Shown here one piece after another: positions 27,996 through 36,965 of a DNA stretch of 64,000 nt; position 1 is the stretch's first letter, and each line of letters begins with the position of its first letter. The DNA comes from Erythrobacter longus (GTDB taxonomy: Bacteria > Pseudomonadota > Alphaproteobacteria > Sphingomonadales > Sphingomonadaceae): the NCBI RefSeq assembly GCF_000715015.1, contig NZ_JMIW01000004.1, positions 62,001 through 126,000 on the forward strand, read 5' to 3'. A model generated the notes under the pieces. It was not told where the DNA came from, made no database searches, and saw only the letters and a program-made list of their open reading frames with translations. Made by a program: the position numbers and the translations under genes.

Positions 27996-28232
27996 TCAAT
28001 GCTTCTTGTCGCGGGGCGGGTAGGGATCGTTGCCCGGCGCAACCGTGTCAGAATCGCGCCAACGACCATTGCGTCCCTGGATGCGGACTTCACCGCCGCC
28101 GAGATTTCCAACCGTCTTCTTGGCAGCCTTTTCGGCGTCCTTCTGGGTGCCGTGCACACTGCTGGCTCGCTTTGCTCCGGGCGCTTTCACGGCCCAGCCC
28201 TTGTCGTGTTTGGTTACATATCGGTCCGCCAT
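27996..28232 (-). CDS. DUF2188 small protein
   Basis: This 78-residue basic protein matches the DUF2188 pattern: YVTKHDKGWAVKAPGAKRAS, then TQKDAEKAAKKTVGNLGGGEV and IQGRNGRWRDSDTV. Its function is unknown; these proteins are common, small and basic. It opens the minus-strand operon, 25 bases before the TIR gene. The sequence before it reads GGAGGATATGATG. I prefer the second ATG (five bases from GGAGG); the first, at 28235, is too close. It shares its upstream region with the WYL regulator on the other strand. Confidence 0.82.
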   Translation of the reverse strand: MADRYVTKHDKGWAVKAPGAKRASSVHGTQKDAEKAAKKTVGNLGGGEVRIQGRNGRWRDSDTVAPGNDPYPPRDKKH

Positions 28233-28327
28233 CATATCCTCCGTGCGCATTGACTCGAATCGCTCAGTGTGTATATAAACTATACCTATAATACAGATTT
28301 GTCAATCTAGAAACTATACGGACTGAT
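28233..28327. promoter_or_regulatory. Divergent promoter/operator between the two defence operons
   Basis: This 95-base AT-rich region separates the start of the minus-strand DUF2188 operon from the WYL regulator. It has an inverted repeat GTATA-taaac-TATAC at 28271-28285, the 9-mer AAACTATAC twice in direct orientation at 28277-28285 and 28311-28319 (34 bases apart), and a second dyad AGAT-ttgtca-ATCT at 28295-28308. A TATAAT sits at 28287-28292 on the plus strand. On the minus strand TTGACA lies at 28305-28300, followed 15 bases later by TATAGT. WYL/BrxR-type proteins bind such repeats, so self-regulation of both operons is likely (inference). Confidence 0.6.
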
Positions 28328-29242
28328 ATGGCTATGCGCTGGGGTGTCGAGCAACGTCTCGAATTCATTGAGTTTCGGCTCTTCTGGGAAGGGGAGATTA
28401 ACCGCTCTGACCTGGTCGAGCAGTTCGGCGTGTCGGTGCCGCAAGCCTCGAAGGACCTCAGCCTCTACCAGGAACGAGCGCCGGGTAACGTGCGCTATGA
28501 CACCCGGGCAAAGCGCTATCTGGCCGAACCCGAATTCATGCTGCGTTTTCTCGACCCCGATCCCGATGTCTATCTCTCTCGGCTGCGATCGGTCACCGAA
28601 GGCGTCGTGCCTGTGGAGGATTCGTGGTTCGGCGCCATGCCTCTGGCGGATGCTGCATTCACTCCCCGCCGCGAGGTCGATATCGAGGTGCTCCGCGCCA
28701 TCCTCAGGGCTGTCCGCGAAGATCGATCGGTGGACGTGCTCTACCAGTCAATGAACAGGGTTCGGCCCGATCCCATTTGGCGGCGCATCACTCCGCATGC
28801 ATTCGGGTACGACGGATTTCGCTGGCACGTGCGGGCCTACTGCCACCTCGAACATTGCTTCAAAGACTTCTTGCTGCCGCGAATTCTCGAGATTGGAGAG
28901 TTTGCTGCATCCGGGGAATCCGGCGCGGCCGATTGGCTTTGGCACAACTATTTCGACATCATCATCGCGCCGCACCCCGGCCTGACCCCCAGCCAGCAAC
29001 TAGTGGTTGCGAAGGACTATGGGCTCCCTGACGGCAAGGGCACGGTGAGCGTCCGGTATGCGATGCTTTTTTATGTTCTGAAAAAGCTTGGCCTCCTCGG
29101 AAGTCCGGAGAAAGACGACCCTCGTCGCCAGCATATCATTGCTGTGAACAAACGGGACGTGCAAGAAGCTCTCGACAAATCAAATGCTTCGCAGGGTCTT
29201 ATCTTTAGTGATACGGCTACGAACGCAGCGGGGGGCAAATGA
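28328..29242 (+). CDS. WYL-domain transcription regulator, BrxR/CapW-like
   Basis: The 304-residue protein has a winged helix-turn-helix at the N-terminus (INRSDLVEQFGVSVPQASKDL), a WYL domain with RRITPHAFGYDGFRWHVRAYC (about residues 157-177) and a C-terminal WCX-like part. BrxR and CapW proteins of this layout repress phage-defence operons, with the WYL fold as a ligand- or nucleic-acid-sensing switch. It is the first gene of the plus-strand defence operon and overlaps the helicase start by ATGA. The facing operator region with repeats fits control of both divergent operons. Confidence 0.87.
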   Translation: MAMRWGVEQRLEFIEFRLFWEGEINRSDLVEQFGVSVPQASKDLSLYQERAPGNVRYDTRAKRYLAEPEFMLRFLDPDPDVYLSRLRSVTEGVVPVEDSWFGAMPLADAAFTPRREVDIEVLRAILRAVREDRSVDVLYQSMNRVRPDPIWRRITPHAFGYDGFRWHVRAYCHLEHCFKDFLLPRILEIGEFAASGESGAADWLWHNYFDIIIAPHPGLTPSQQLVVAKDYGLPDGKGTVSVRYAMLFYVLKKLGLLGSPEKDDPRRQHIIAVNKRDVQEALDKSNASQGLIFSDTATNAAGGK

Positions 29243-32200
29243 GTACGCTCGAAGACATCAAGAGTGGGGCCATTCTTCGCGGCATTGCTCCCAATCAGGC
29301 CGTCCAGGTCGTCAGCGTCGACTGGATCGGCGATCAGGCAGTGAATGTCGTGTTCCGCGATCAGAACGGAACGGTGGCCGAGCGGACGCTCTACCGCGAC
29401 GATGAATACCGTTTGGAAGTTGAGGCCAGTGGGCGTCCGTGGTCTTTCGATGCCGACGGTGCTTTGCTGCGACTTGTTACAGAGGCCAATCGGATCAAGC
29501 TGGCCCATTACTTCGATCCCTATCTCGCCATCCACACCAGCCTTGTCGATCCGCTGCCGCATCAGATTTCCGCGGTCTATGGCGAGATGCTGCCGCGCCA
29601 ACCCCTGCGTTTCCTGCTCGCAGACGACCCTGGGGCGGGCAAGACGATCATGGCAGGTTTGCTCATGAAGGAGCTGATCGCTCGGAGCGATCTCGATCGC
29701 TGCCTGGTCGTTGCGCCCGGCAGTCTTGTCGAGCAGTGGCAGGACGAACTCGGCGAGAAGTTCAATCTCGAATTCGATATCCTCACGCGGGACATGATCG
29801 AGACGTCACGATCGGGAAATCCATTCAACGATCGCAATCGCCTGATCGTTCGCCTCGACGTCCTGGCGCGCAACGAAGAGCTCCAGGAAAAGCTGATGAA
29901 GTCGCAGGAATGGGACCTCGTCATCTGCGACGAAGCACACAGGATGTCGGCGACCTATTTCGGCGGGGACGTGAAATACACCAAGCGATACCAGGTCGGT
30001 CAAAAGCTCGGCCAAGTTTGCCGCCACCTGCTCCTGATGTCGGCGACGCCGCACAACGGCAAGGAAGAGGACTTCCAGCTGTTCATGGCCCTGCTCGACG
30101 GGGATCGTTTCGAGGGACGCTTCCGCGACGGGGTCCACTACGCGGACACCGAAGACATGATGCGCCGCCTGACCAAGGAAGAGCTGCTGCGCTTTGACGG
30201 TCGCCCGCTTTTCCCGGAACGCTGCGCCTATACTGTGAAGTATGATCTGTCGCCCAAGGAGGCGGCTCTCTACACGGCGGTCACTGAGTACGTGCGGACC
30301 GAGATGAACCGCGTCCAGCGCTTCACCGAGACCGATGGCAAGAAGCGCAACAATGTGGGGTTCGCTCTGCAGATCCTGCAGCGGCGCCTCGCATCCTCGC
30401 CAGCAGCGATTTATCAGTCACTCAAGCGTCGTCGTGAGCGCCTCGAGAGCGAGCTGGCTGAAGCGCAGCTTGCTGCACGGGGCAAGCGGGCCGCATTCAA
30501 CGAAAGCATCGTGAGTGAAGAAGTCCTCGGCAACATCGAGGAATTTGGCCAGGACGAAATCGATGACCTCGAAGATCTGATCTCGACCGGCGCCACGAGC
30601 GCGGAAACGGTCGAGCAACTCATGCTCGAAGTCGAGACCCTCAAAGGCCTCGAAGAAATGGCATTGAAAGTCCTCCAAGCCGGCGAGGACGCGAAGTGGT
30701 CACAGCTCAACCGGATTCTCGACGACGAGCTGATGGTCGACAAGGATGGCAATCGTCGAAAGCTGATCATCTTCACTGAGCCCAAGGACACGCTGCACTA
30801 TCTGACTGACAAGGTTCGCGCTCGCCTCGGAAAACCCGAAGCAGTCGATGTCATTCATGGAGGTGTGACGCGCGAGGAACGCAGGAAAGTCATCGAACGG
30901 TTCATGCAGGACAAGGACCTGCTGGTTCTTATTGCCAACGACGCTGCCGGCGAAGGTGTGAACCTGCAACGCGGCCACCTGATGGTGAACTACGATCTGC
31001 CCTGGAACCCAAATAAGCTCGAGCAGCGGTTTGGACGTATCCATCGTATCGGTCAGCAGGAGGTCTGCCACCTTTGGAATCTTGTCGCGGCCGATACCCG
31101 CGAAGGCGAGGTTTATGCCCGGCTCCTGGAAAAGCTCGAAACTGCGCGTGTGGCGCTCGGCGGCCGCGTTTACGATGTCCTCGGAGAACTGTTCGAAGGG
31201 GTCGCGCTGAAGGACCTACTGTTCGAGGCCATCCAGTATGGCGAGCAGGACGAAGTCCGCGAACGTCTCTTCAATCAGGTCGATGGAGCCGTCGACCAGC
31301 AGCACTTGCTGGATCTGCTCAAGCGCCGAGCGCTGACCAACGACACGATGCCGGAAGCCAAGGTGCACGAGTTGCGCCTCGAAATGGAGAAAGCCGAAGC
31401 GCAGCGTCTGCAGCCGCACCATATTCAGAGTTTCTTCGTGGAGGCCTTTCAGGAACTCGGCGGCAAGCTCAAGCCACGCGAGGAGGGGCGGTGGGAGATC
31501 ACGCATGTCCCGATCCGCATCCGCGAGCGGGATCGGCAGATCGGTACCGGCGCTCCTGTCCAGAAGAAGTACGAGCGCATCTGCTTCGAGAAGAGCAAAA
31601 TCAACCAGCAGCCGGTCGCGACCTTCGTTTACCCTGGGCATCCTCTGCTGGAAGCGGTCATCAGCATCATTCGTGAGCAGTACGATCAGCTCATGAAGCA
31701 GGGAGCCGTCCTAGTCGACGATGCCGACGATGGCACTGATATCTCCGCGATCTTCCTTCTCGAGCATAGTGTCCAAGACGGCCGTCATACGAGCCTGGGC
31801 AAGCAACACATCATTTCACAGAAGCTGCAATTCGCAGCGATCGACAAGACTGGCCGCACGGTCAACGCCGGGATCGCTCCGCATCTCAACCTAAGGCCTG
31901 CCACTAGCGAAGAAATCGTCGCCACGGAGGATCAGCTGAAGGCCGATTGGCTGACTGCGGAACTCGAAAAGACAGCGGTCAACTTCGCAACGGTCGAACT
32001 CGCTCAATCGCACGTTACTGAAGTTAAGGCGCGCCGCCTGCCCGAGATCGCGAAGGTCGAGCATGAGGTTAACCTGCGCCTCAAGAAGGAGATCAACTAC
32101 TGGGACAGCCGCGCTTTCGAACTCCAGGAGGAAGAGAAGGCTGGCAAAAAGACGCGGCTCAGCTGGCAAAACGCCCGGCGCCGCGCGGAAGACCTCGCCG

Positions 32201-32742
32201 AGCGTTTGAAGCGTCGCCAGGACCAGTTGGAAGAGGAAAAGTTCATCAGCTCGCAGCCGCCTCGCGTTCGCGGCGGAATGGTCGTGATCCCGCGCGGCCT
32301 GCTGAGCAACTTGGGGCACGGCGATGACGCTGCGGGAACAGCGTTCTCTCAGGACAGCGAAGCTCGCAAGGCAATCGAGCGCGCGGCAATGGACGCTGTC
32401 ATCGCGGCTGAGCGGGCACTAGGAAACGAGCCGAAAGACGTCTCCGCCCAAAAGATCGGCTACGATATCGTTTCCCTGGATCCAGAAACCCAGCACCTAC
32501 GCTTTATTGAAGTGAAGGGTCGGGTCGAAGGCGCAACCACTGTAATGGTCACGCGCAACGAGATCATCACCTCCCTCAACATGCCGGAGAACTATATACT
32601 GGCGGTGGTACTAGTGGACGATGGCGACGCCGGCGACCCTGCTTACGTCTGGCGGCCGTTCGAGGTGGAACCGCCATTCGGTGTGACTGCACAGCAGTTT
32701 GAACTGAAGCACTTGTTGAGCAAGGCGGAAGCCCCACGTTGA
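29239..32742 (+). CDS. SNF2-type helicase with C-terminal DUF3883
   Basis: This is a 1167-residue superfamily 2 DNA translocase. Motif I is DDPGAGKT (129-136), motif II DEAH (231-234), then MSATPHNG. The second RecA domain has IANDAAGEGVNLQ and the arginine-finger motif LEQRFGRIHRIGQ. A long helical region follows. The C-terminus is DUF3883, with GYDIVSLDPETQHLRFIEVKG and the E-V-K that recalls a PD-(D/E)XK-like nuclease fold. It resembles DrmD of class 1 DISARM in type, though orthology is untested. It probably moves along DNA and may restrict it. It overlaps neighbours on both sides by four bases. Confidence 0.9.
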   Translation: MSTLEDIKSGAILRGIAPNQAVQVVSVDWIGDQAVNVVFRDQNGTVAERTLYRDDEYRLEVEASGRPWSFDADGALLRLVTEANRIKLAHYFDPYLAIHTSLVDPLPHQISAVYGEMLPRQPLRFLLADDPGAGKTIMAGLLMKELIARSDLDRCLVVAPGSLVEQWQDELGEKFNLEFDILTRDMIETSRSGNPFNDRNRLIVRLDVLARNEELQEKLMKSQEWDLVICDEAHRMSATYFGGDVKYTKRYQVGQKLGQVCRHLLLMSATPHNGKEEDFQLFMALLDGDRFEGRFRDGVHYADTEDMMRRLTKEELLRFDGRPLFPERCAYTVKYDLSPKEAALYTAVTEYVRTEMNRVQRFTETDGKKRNNVGFALQILQRRLASSPAAIYQSLKRRRERLESELAEAQLAARGKRAAFNESIVSEEVLGNIEEFGQDEIDDLEDLISTGATSAETVEQLMLEVETLKGLEEMALKVLQAGEDAKWSQLNRILDDELMVDKDGNRRKLIIFTEPKDTLHYLTDKVRARLGKPEAVDVIHGGVTREERRKVIERFMQDKDLLVLIANDAAGEGVNLQRGHLMVNYDLPWNPNKLEQRFGRIHRIGQQEVCHLWNLVAADTREGEVYARLLEKLETARVALGGRVYDVLGELFEGVALKDLLFEAIQYGEQDEVRERLFNQVDGAVDQQHLLDLLKRRALTNDTMPEAKVHELRLEMEKAEAQRLQPHHIQSFFVEAFQELGGKLKPREEGRWEITHVPIRIRERDRQIGTGAPVQKKYERICFEKSKINQQPVATFVYPGHPLLEAVISIIREQYDQLMKQGAVLVDDADDGTDISAIFLLEHSVQDGRHTSLGKQHIISQKLQFAAIDKTGRTVNAGIAPHLNLRPATSEEIVATEDQLKADWLTAELEKTAVNFATVELAQSHVTEVKARRLPEIAKVEHEVNLRLKKEINYWDSRAFELQEEEKAGKKTRLSWQNARRRAEDLAERLKRRQDQLEEEKFISSQPPRVRGGMVVIPRGLLSNLGHGDDAAGTAFSQDSEARKAIERAAMDAVIAAERALGNEPKDVSAQKIGYDIVSLDPETQHLRFIEVKGRVEGATTVMVTRNEIITSLNMPENYILAVVLVDDGDAGDPAYVWRPFEVEPPFGVTAQQFELKHLLSKAEAPR

Positions 32743-35700
32743 GTAAGCAGCCCGCCTATTTTGAAGCTGTGAGGCATCGCTCCCAGAAGCGCTGGGAGCA
32801 GCTTGAGGCCGATCCGGAACTTGCCGGTCCTTGGCACCAGCTTTTCAAGCAGGTGCAGAGCCCGCGGCATATTCTTTCAGAGCTCCTGCAGAATGCCGAC
32901 GATGCCGGAGCGACAGAAGCACATGCACGGATCGACGGCGATGCGTTCGTCTTTGAGCACAATGGCGAGGATTTCACTGACGAGCACTTCGCCTCCCTGT
33001 GCCGCTTCGGCTATTCGAATAAGCGTGCTCTCCATACGATCGGCTTTCGGGGTATCGGCTTCAAGAGCACGTTCAGCCTCGGTGATAGGGTCGAGCTCTA
33101 TACCCCAACCCTCTCGGTTGGCTTCGATCGGACGCGCTTTACCGAGCCTTTCTGGATCGATCAGAAGCAGGTGGAGAATAGCGGAACTACAGTGCGGGTC
33201 GAAATTCTCGACCGGCACCGCAAGACCGAGCTTCAGAAAAATCTCGAGGATTGGACCAAGAGCCCTGTCTCGCTGCTGTTTTTCAAGAACATTCGGAAGA
33301 TCCGGATAGGCGAGGAAGTGATCCACTGGGTCTCCTGCGGCGAAGGTCCTGTGAAAGGGTCGCAGTGGCTCGCGCAGCATGACAACCTCGATGAGAAGTT
33401 TCTGCTCGCACGGTCGGAGCCGGAGGACTTTCCGGCTGAGGCGTTGGACGAGATCCGCCAGGAGCGCCTCCTAAGCACCGAACAGGAGATGGAGTTTCCA
33501 CCCTGCCAAATTGAAATCGTGATTGGGGTCGAGGGCCGACTGTTCGTCGTCTTGCCGACAGGTGTCGAGACCGAACTACCCTTCGCCATCAATGCGCCGT
33601 TTATCCAAGACCCAACCCGCTTCAAGATCAAGAACCCGTCAATCTCGCCGACCAATCGCTGGCTGCTTGAGCGGGCCGGGAAGCTGGCGGCCGAAGTTCT
33701 GAAAAATTGGCTTCAGCGACCTGACCTGCGGCTGTCCGATCGCGCCAAAGCCTATGACGCCATGCCGGACGTGGATCGCAAGAAGACGTCACTCGACAGC
33801 GCCTGCGGAGCGCTTGTCGTGGAAGCCTTCGAAGCCGAGATTGCGGAAGCAGCTATCGCACTGACCGAAGACGGAAACTGTGTGGAATCACTGGGTGCAG
33901 TGCTGCTTCCGCGCGAAATCTATGACGTCTGGCCGCAAAAGCAGGCGATTGGCTTTTTCGACGAGGCCTCGCGACCGGCTATAGCGATGGCCGTTTCGAC
34001 GGATAACCTCGAGAAACTGAAGCACTGGAATGTAATCGAGGAGATCGAACCTCAGGCCATATTGCGGTGCCTGCAGGATCGCCATCTTCCTCAGCCAAAA
34101 GCCTGGCAGAACCTTCTTGCCTTGTGGGCCTATGTCGGCGGACTGCTGCAGAGCTATCGCTATTTTGCCGACCGTTCGGCCATGAAGATTGTGCCGGCGC
34201 AAGGCAAGTCGGTGCTTTTCAGTTCCTCTGAAGTGGTGCGCCTTGGCGAGCAGAAGATCGTTCCATCGGAGGATGATTGGCAGTTTCTCGGCGATCACCT
34301 GTCCGTCCTGAACCAGAATTGGCCGCGCTACCTGACCACTCAGAAGCGCGCGGCCGAAACAAACAAGGACAACGCCCTCAAGCGGCAGGTCGAACGTGCC
34401 TCACACGTCTTCGAGGAAATCGATCTCGATGAACCGAGTGATACCGGCAAGGTCATCGACACGGTCGCGGCGTCTTTTTTCAATCGGAAGGGAGTGACGC
34501 TCAGCGACTCTGTGAGATTGGCGCAGATCGCAGCCAAGCTCGGCGCACAGATCGAGGACAATTTCAGGTTTGTTAGCCAGGACCGGCACTTCCGAACTGT
34601 CGATGATATCGTCCTCTATGACGAAGACGGATCGCTCGATTTGTTGCTGCCCGACGATTGGGCTGAGGAACATCTGCTCCACGGCGACTACTCCAAGACC
34701 TTCTCCTCATGCACCGCTGAGGAATGGCGAACCTGGGTAGCCAATGGCCGATCTGGGCTCGGAAACTTTGTTCCGTTTGATGAGAAACGGAAGTGGATCT
34801 GGCGCACACGCGACGCGAAATCGGAACTGAGTACGAGGCGCTTCGCTGGACGTTTCGAGCCTCGCTATTCCGATCCAAATTTCTTCCTCGATGATTGGGA
34901 TTTCGACGCCGATATCTGGGGTCATTGGGAAGAAATTTCCGAAGAAATGCCGACGGTGTGGGCGCAAGTGGCCGAACGTCTGCTGGCGTCGCCGCGCCAA
35001 CTTTCGGCTTATCAGACCGGCGTGCTGACCGAGCGCGCGTCAAACGGTCACACGCGTCGCGTTATCACGCGAGGGCTTACGCCTGCCTGGGCGATGAAAC
35101 TGGCCGACAAGCCATGTCTGCGCGATACGCACGGCACCCATAGGAAGCCCACCGAACTTTTGATGCGCGCGCCCGAGACAGAAGCGCTGATGGATGTAGA
35201 GCCCTTCGTCCACAAATCGCTCGATAGCGAGACGAGCAAGCCATGGCTCAAGCTAATTGGCGTTTCCGACCAGCCGACAGGGCCCGAAAAGTTGCTGGCG
35301 CGGCTGAGCGCACTCGCCAGCTCGAAGACCGCTCCCGCGCACGAGGTTGAGAAGTGGTATCGGCGACTAGATCAACTGATCGATGGGTGCTCGACCGACA
35401 TCTTCAAATCGATCTGCGCGGCGTTCCGAAATGAACGACTAATCCTGACGGAAGCTGGAGAATGGGAGGGCTCAGAAGGCGTATTCCTCAACGCTGGAGA
35501 CGAGGAGATCCCAGACGCCCCTGTCATCAGGGCTTCAGTTCGTGACCTGACGCTATGGCGCAAGATCGGTGTTGGAGACCGCCCGACTGGCGTTCTCATC
35601 ATGCGCTGGCTGGGCAAGCTTCCGTCGGGCTCGATATTGTCGCCGGAAGACCTTCGCCGCGTGCGCGGACTGCTCCCAAGGTTTCCTGTTCGAATCTGGA

Positions 35701-36965
35701 ATGAGTGCGCACATTGGCTCAATCTCGCTGGCGAATGGACTCCAGTCTCAGATCTGAAGTGCAGCCTTTCAATGCAGACTCTGACTGCATTCGCGCACCT
35801 GCATCCTTGGGTGAAAGAACAAACGGCCGATCTGCGGCTGCTTCCGGTGGAAGTGGCCGAGGCCATGCCATTTTCACAGCTGCCGGCTCTCGCCGCGCAG
35901 ATCGATGAGCGACTGGAACTCGATCGGATTGAGAATGGCGAAGGCGAGGCACGGCCTTGGCTACAAGAGCTCGGACTCATGCTCCTTCGGATCAAGCTGG
36001 AAGATGGGGACGATAGCGATAAGCTTCGCGTGCTTGCATCTCAGCTCAGCGAGACACTCTGGTATGGCTGCGCAGAACTGGAAACTCTTCCCTACGTTGA
36101 CGGGAAGCCCGCCGGAACTGCCCGGAAAGCAGATGCTCTGTGGATCGAAGATCGCCTCTACGCAGTGCGCAAGCCGCTCGCCAAACTTGCCAAGGGCGTT
36201 GCGCAGGAGATTGGCAAGGCATTCCGGCGCGCTGACATCGTCGATGCGATCAAGCTCTGTTTCGACAGGGATGCGGGTTTCGTGCGCAGCTACATGGAGG
36301 AAAATTTCGAGCTCCTTCCCGAAGCTGAGGCACCGAGGGTGCAAAAGCCAGTGATCGGTGATGAGCCTGCTCACAAAGCAGCGCCCAACCGCGATCCTTC
36401 ACCCTCCAATCAGACAGAGAGTGCCTCTGACGACGATGAAGAGGACGAAACATTTCCCGATAACGCTCCTGAACACCTAAATACTCATGCGCAGGAAGAC
36501 GACGTCCCCGACATCGAAGACACGGACGAAAATCCACACGCAGCCGAACCGGCAGTCGTACATCCTCGGAAACCGCGCGATGTGAAGCCTCATATCATGG
36601 AGCGTTTCGCCCTGTCACAAGGGTTTCGCAAAGATGGTGACGGCTCATTCTTCAACGATCAGGGCTGCACGATCGGAAAAGCCAATGGTGCGTCATTCCC
36701 CTGGGAGCAAAGGTCGCAGGATGGGGACCTCCTCAAGCATTATTGGCCAAGGGATCATTGCCTCGAACGCGAGCCGCTCGAACTCGACGCGGTAATCTGG
36801 GGCATGCTCGAACGCGGCGAAAACTATGTGCTTGTTCTCAGCGACCCAGACGGCGACCCCATCGAGGTTCCCGGCGACCACCTAATTCAACTCCGGGAAC
36901 GCGAAGTGCTCGCACTTCATCCCGCTACCTACCGACTGGTTATTGAACATGACAAAGACCTATAA
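32739..36965 (+). CDS. Sacsin-like GHKL ATPase, very large
   Basis: This 1408-residue protein begins with a sacsin/Hsp90-type ATP-binding fold. The N box is SELLQNADDAGATEA (about residues 46-60), followed by HNGEDFTDEHFASLC and FRGIGFKSTFSLGD with the G-x-x-F lid. The middle 1000 residues are mostly helical and not recognised. Near residues 1185-1275 lies a highly acidic linker (SDDDEEDETFPDN), followed by a conserved-looking C-terminal domain of about 110 residues. GHKL ATPases act as clamps or chaperones, as in MutL or MORC. The TTG start overlaps the helicase stop, with AAGGCGGAAG upstream. It overlaps the methylase gene too. Confidence 0.85.
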   Translation: MSKQPAYFEAVRHRSQKRWEQLEADPELAGPWHQLFKQVQSPRHILSELLQNADDAGATEAHARIDGDAFVFEHNGEDFTDEHFASLCRFGYSNKRALHTIGFRGIGFKSTFSLGDRVELYTPTLSVGFDRTRFTEPFWIDQKQVENSGTTVRVEILDRHRKTELQKNLEDWTKSPVSLLFFKNIRKIRIGEEVIHWVSCGEGPVKGSQWLAQHDNLDEKFLLARSEPEDFPAEALDEIRQERLLSTEQEMEFPPCQIEIVIGVEGRLFVVLPTGVETELPFAINAPFIQDPTRFKIKNPSISPTNRWLLERAGKLAAEVLKNWLQRPDLRLSDRAKAYDAMPDVDRKKTSLDSACGALVVEAFEAEIAEAAIALTEDGNCVESLGAVLLPREIYDVWPQKQAIGFFDEASRPAIAMAVSTDNLEKLKHWNVIEEIEPQAILRCLQDRHLPQPKAWQNLLALWAYVGGLLQSYRYFADRSAMKIVPAQGKSVLFSSSEVVRLGEQKIVPSEDDWQFLGDHLSVLNQNWPRYLTTQKRAAETNKDNALKRQVERASHVFEEIDLDEPSDTGKVIDTVAASFFNRKGVTLSDSVRLAQIAAKLGAQIEDNFRFVSQDRHFRTVDDIVLYDEDGSLDLLLPDDWAEEHLLHGDYSKTFSSCTAEEWRTWVANGRSGLGNFVPFDEKRKWIWRTRDAKSELSTRRFAGRFEPRYSDPNFFLDDWDFDADIWGHWEEISEEMPTVWAQVAERLLASPRQLSAYQTGVLTERASNGHTRRVITRGLTPAWAMKLADKPCLRDTHGTHRKPTELLMRAPETEALMDVEPFVHKSLDSETSKPWLKLIGVSDQPTGPEKLLARLSALASSKTAPAHEVEKWYRRLDQLIDGCSTDIFKSICAAFRNERLILTEAGEWEGSEGVFLNAGDEEIPDAPVIRASVRDLTLWRKIGVGDRPTGVLIMRWLGKLPSGSILSPEDLRRVRGLLPRFPVRIWNECAHWLNLAGEWTPVSDLKCSLSMQTLTAFAHLHPWVKEQTADLRLLPVEVAEAMPFSQLPALAAQIDERLELDRIENGEGEARPWLQELGLMLLRIKLEDGDDSDKLRVLASQLSETLWYGCAELETLPYVDGKPAGTARKADALWIEDRLYAVRKPLAKLAKGVAQEIGKAFRRADIVDAIKLCFDRDAGFVRSYMEENFELLPEAEAPRVQKPVIGDEPAHKAAPNRDPSPSNQTESASDDDEEDETFPDNAPEHLNTHAQEDDVPDIEDTDENPHAAEPAVVHPRKPRDVKPHIMERFALSQGFRKDGDGSFFNDQGCTIGKANGASFPWEQRSQDGDLLKHYWPRDHCLEREPLELDAVIWGMLERGENYVLVLSDPDGDPIEVPGDHLIQLREREVLALHPATYRLVIEHDKDL

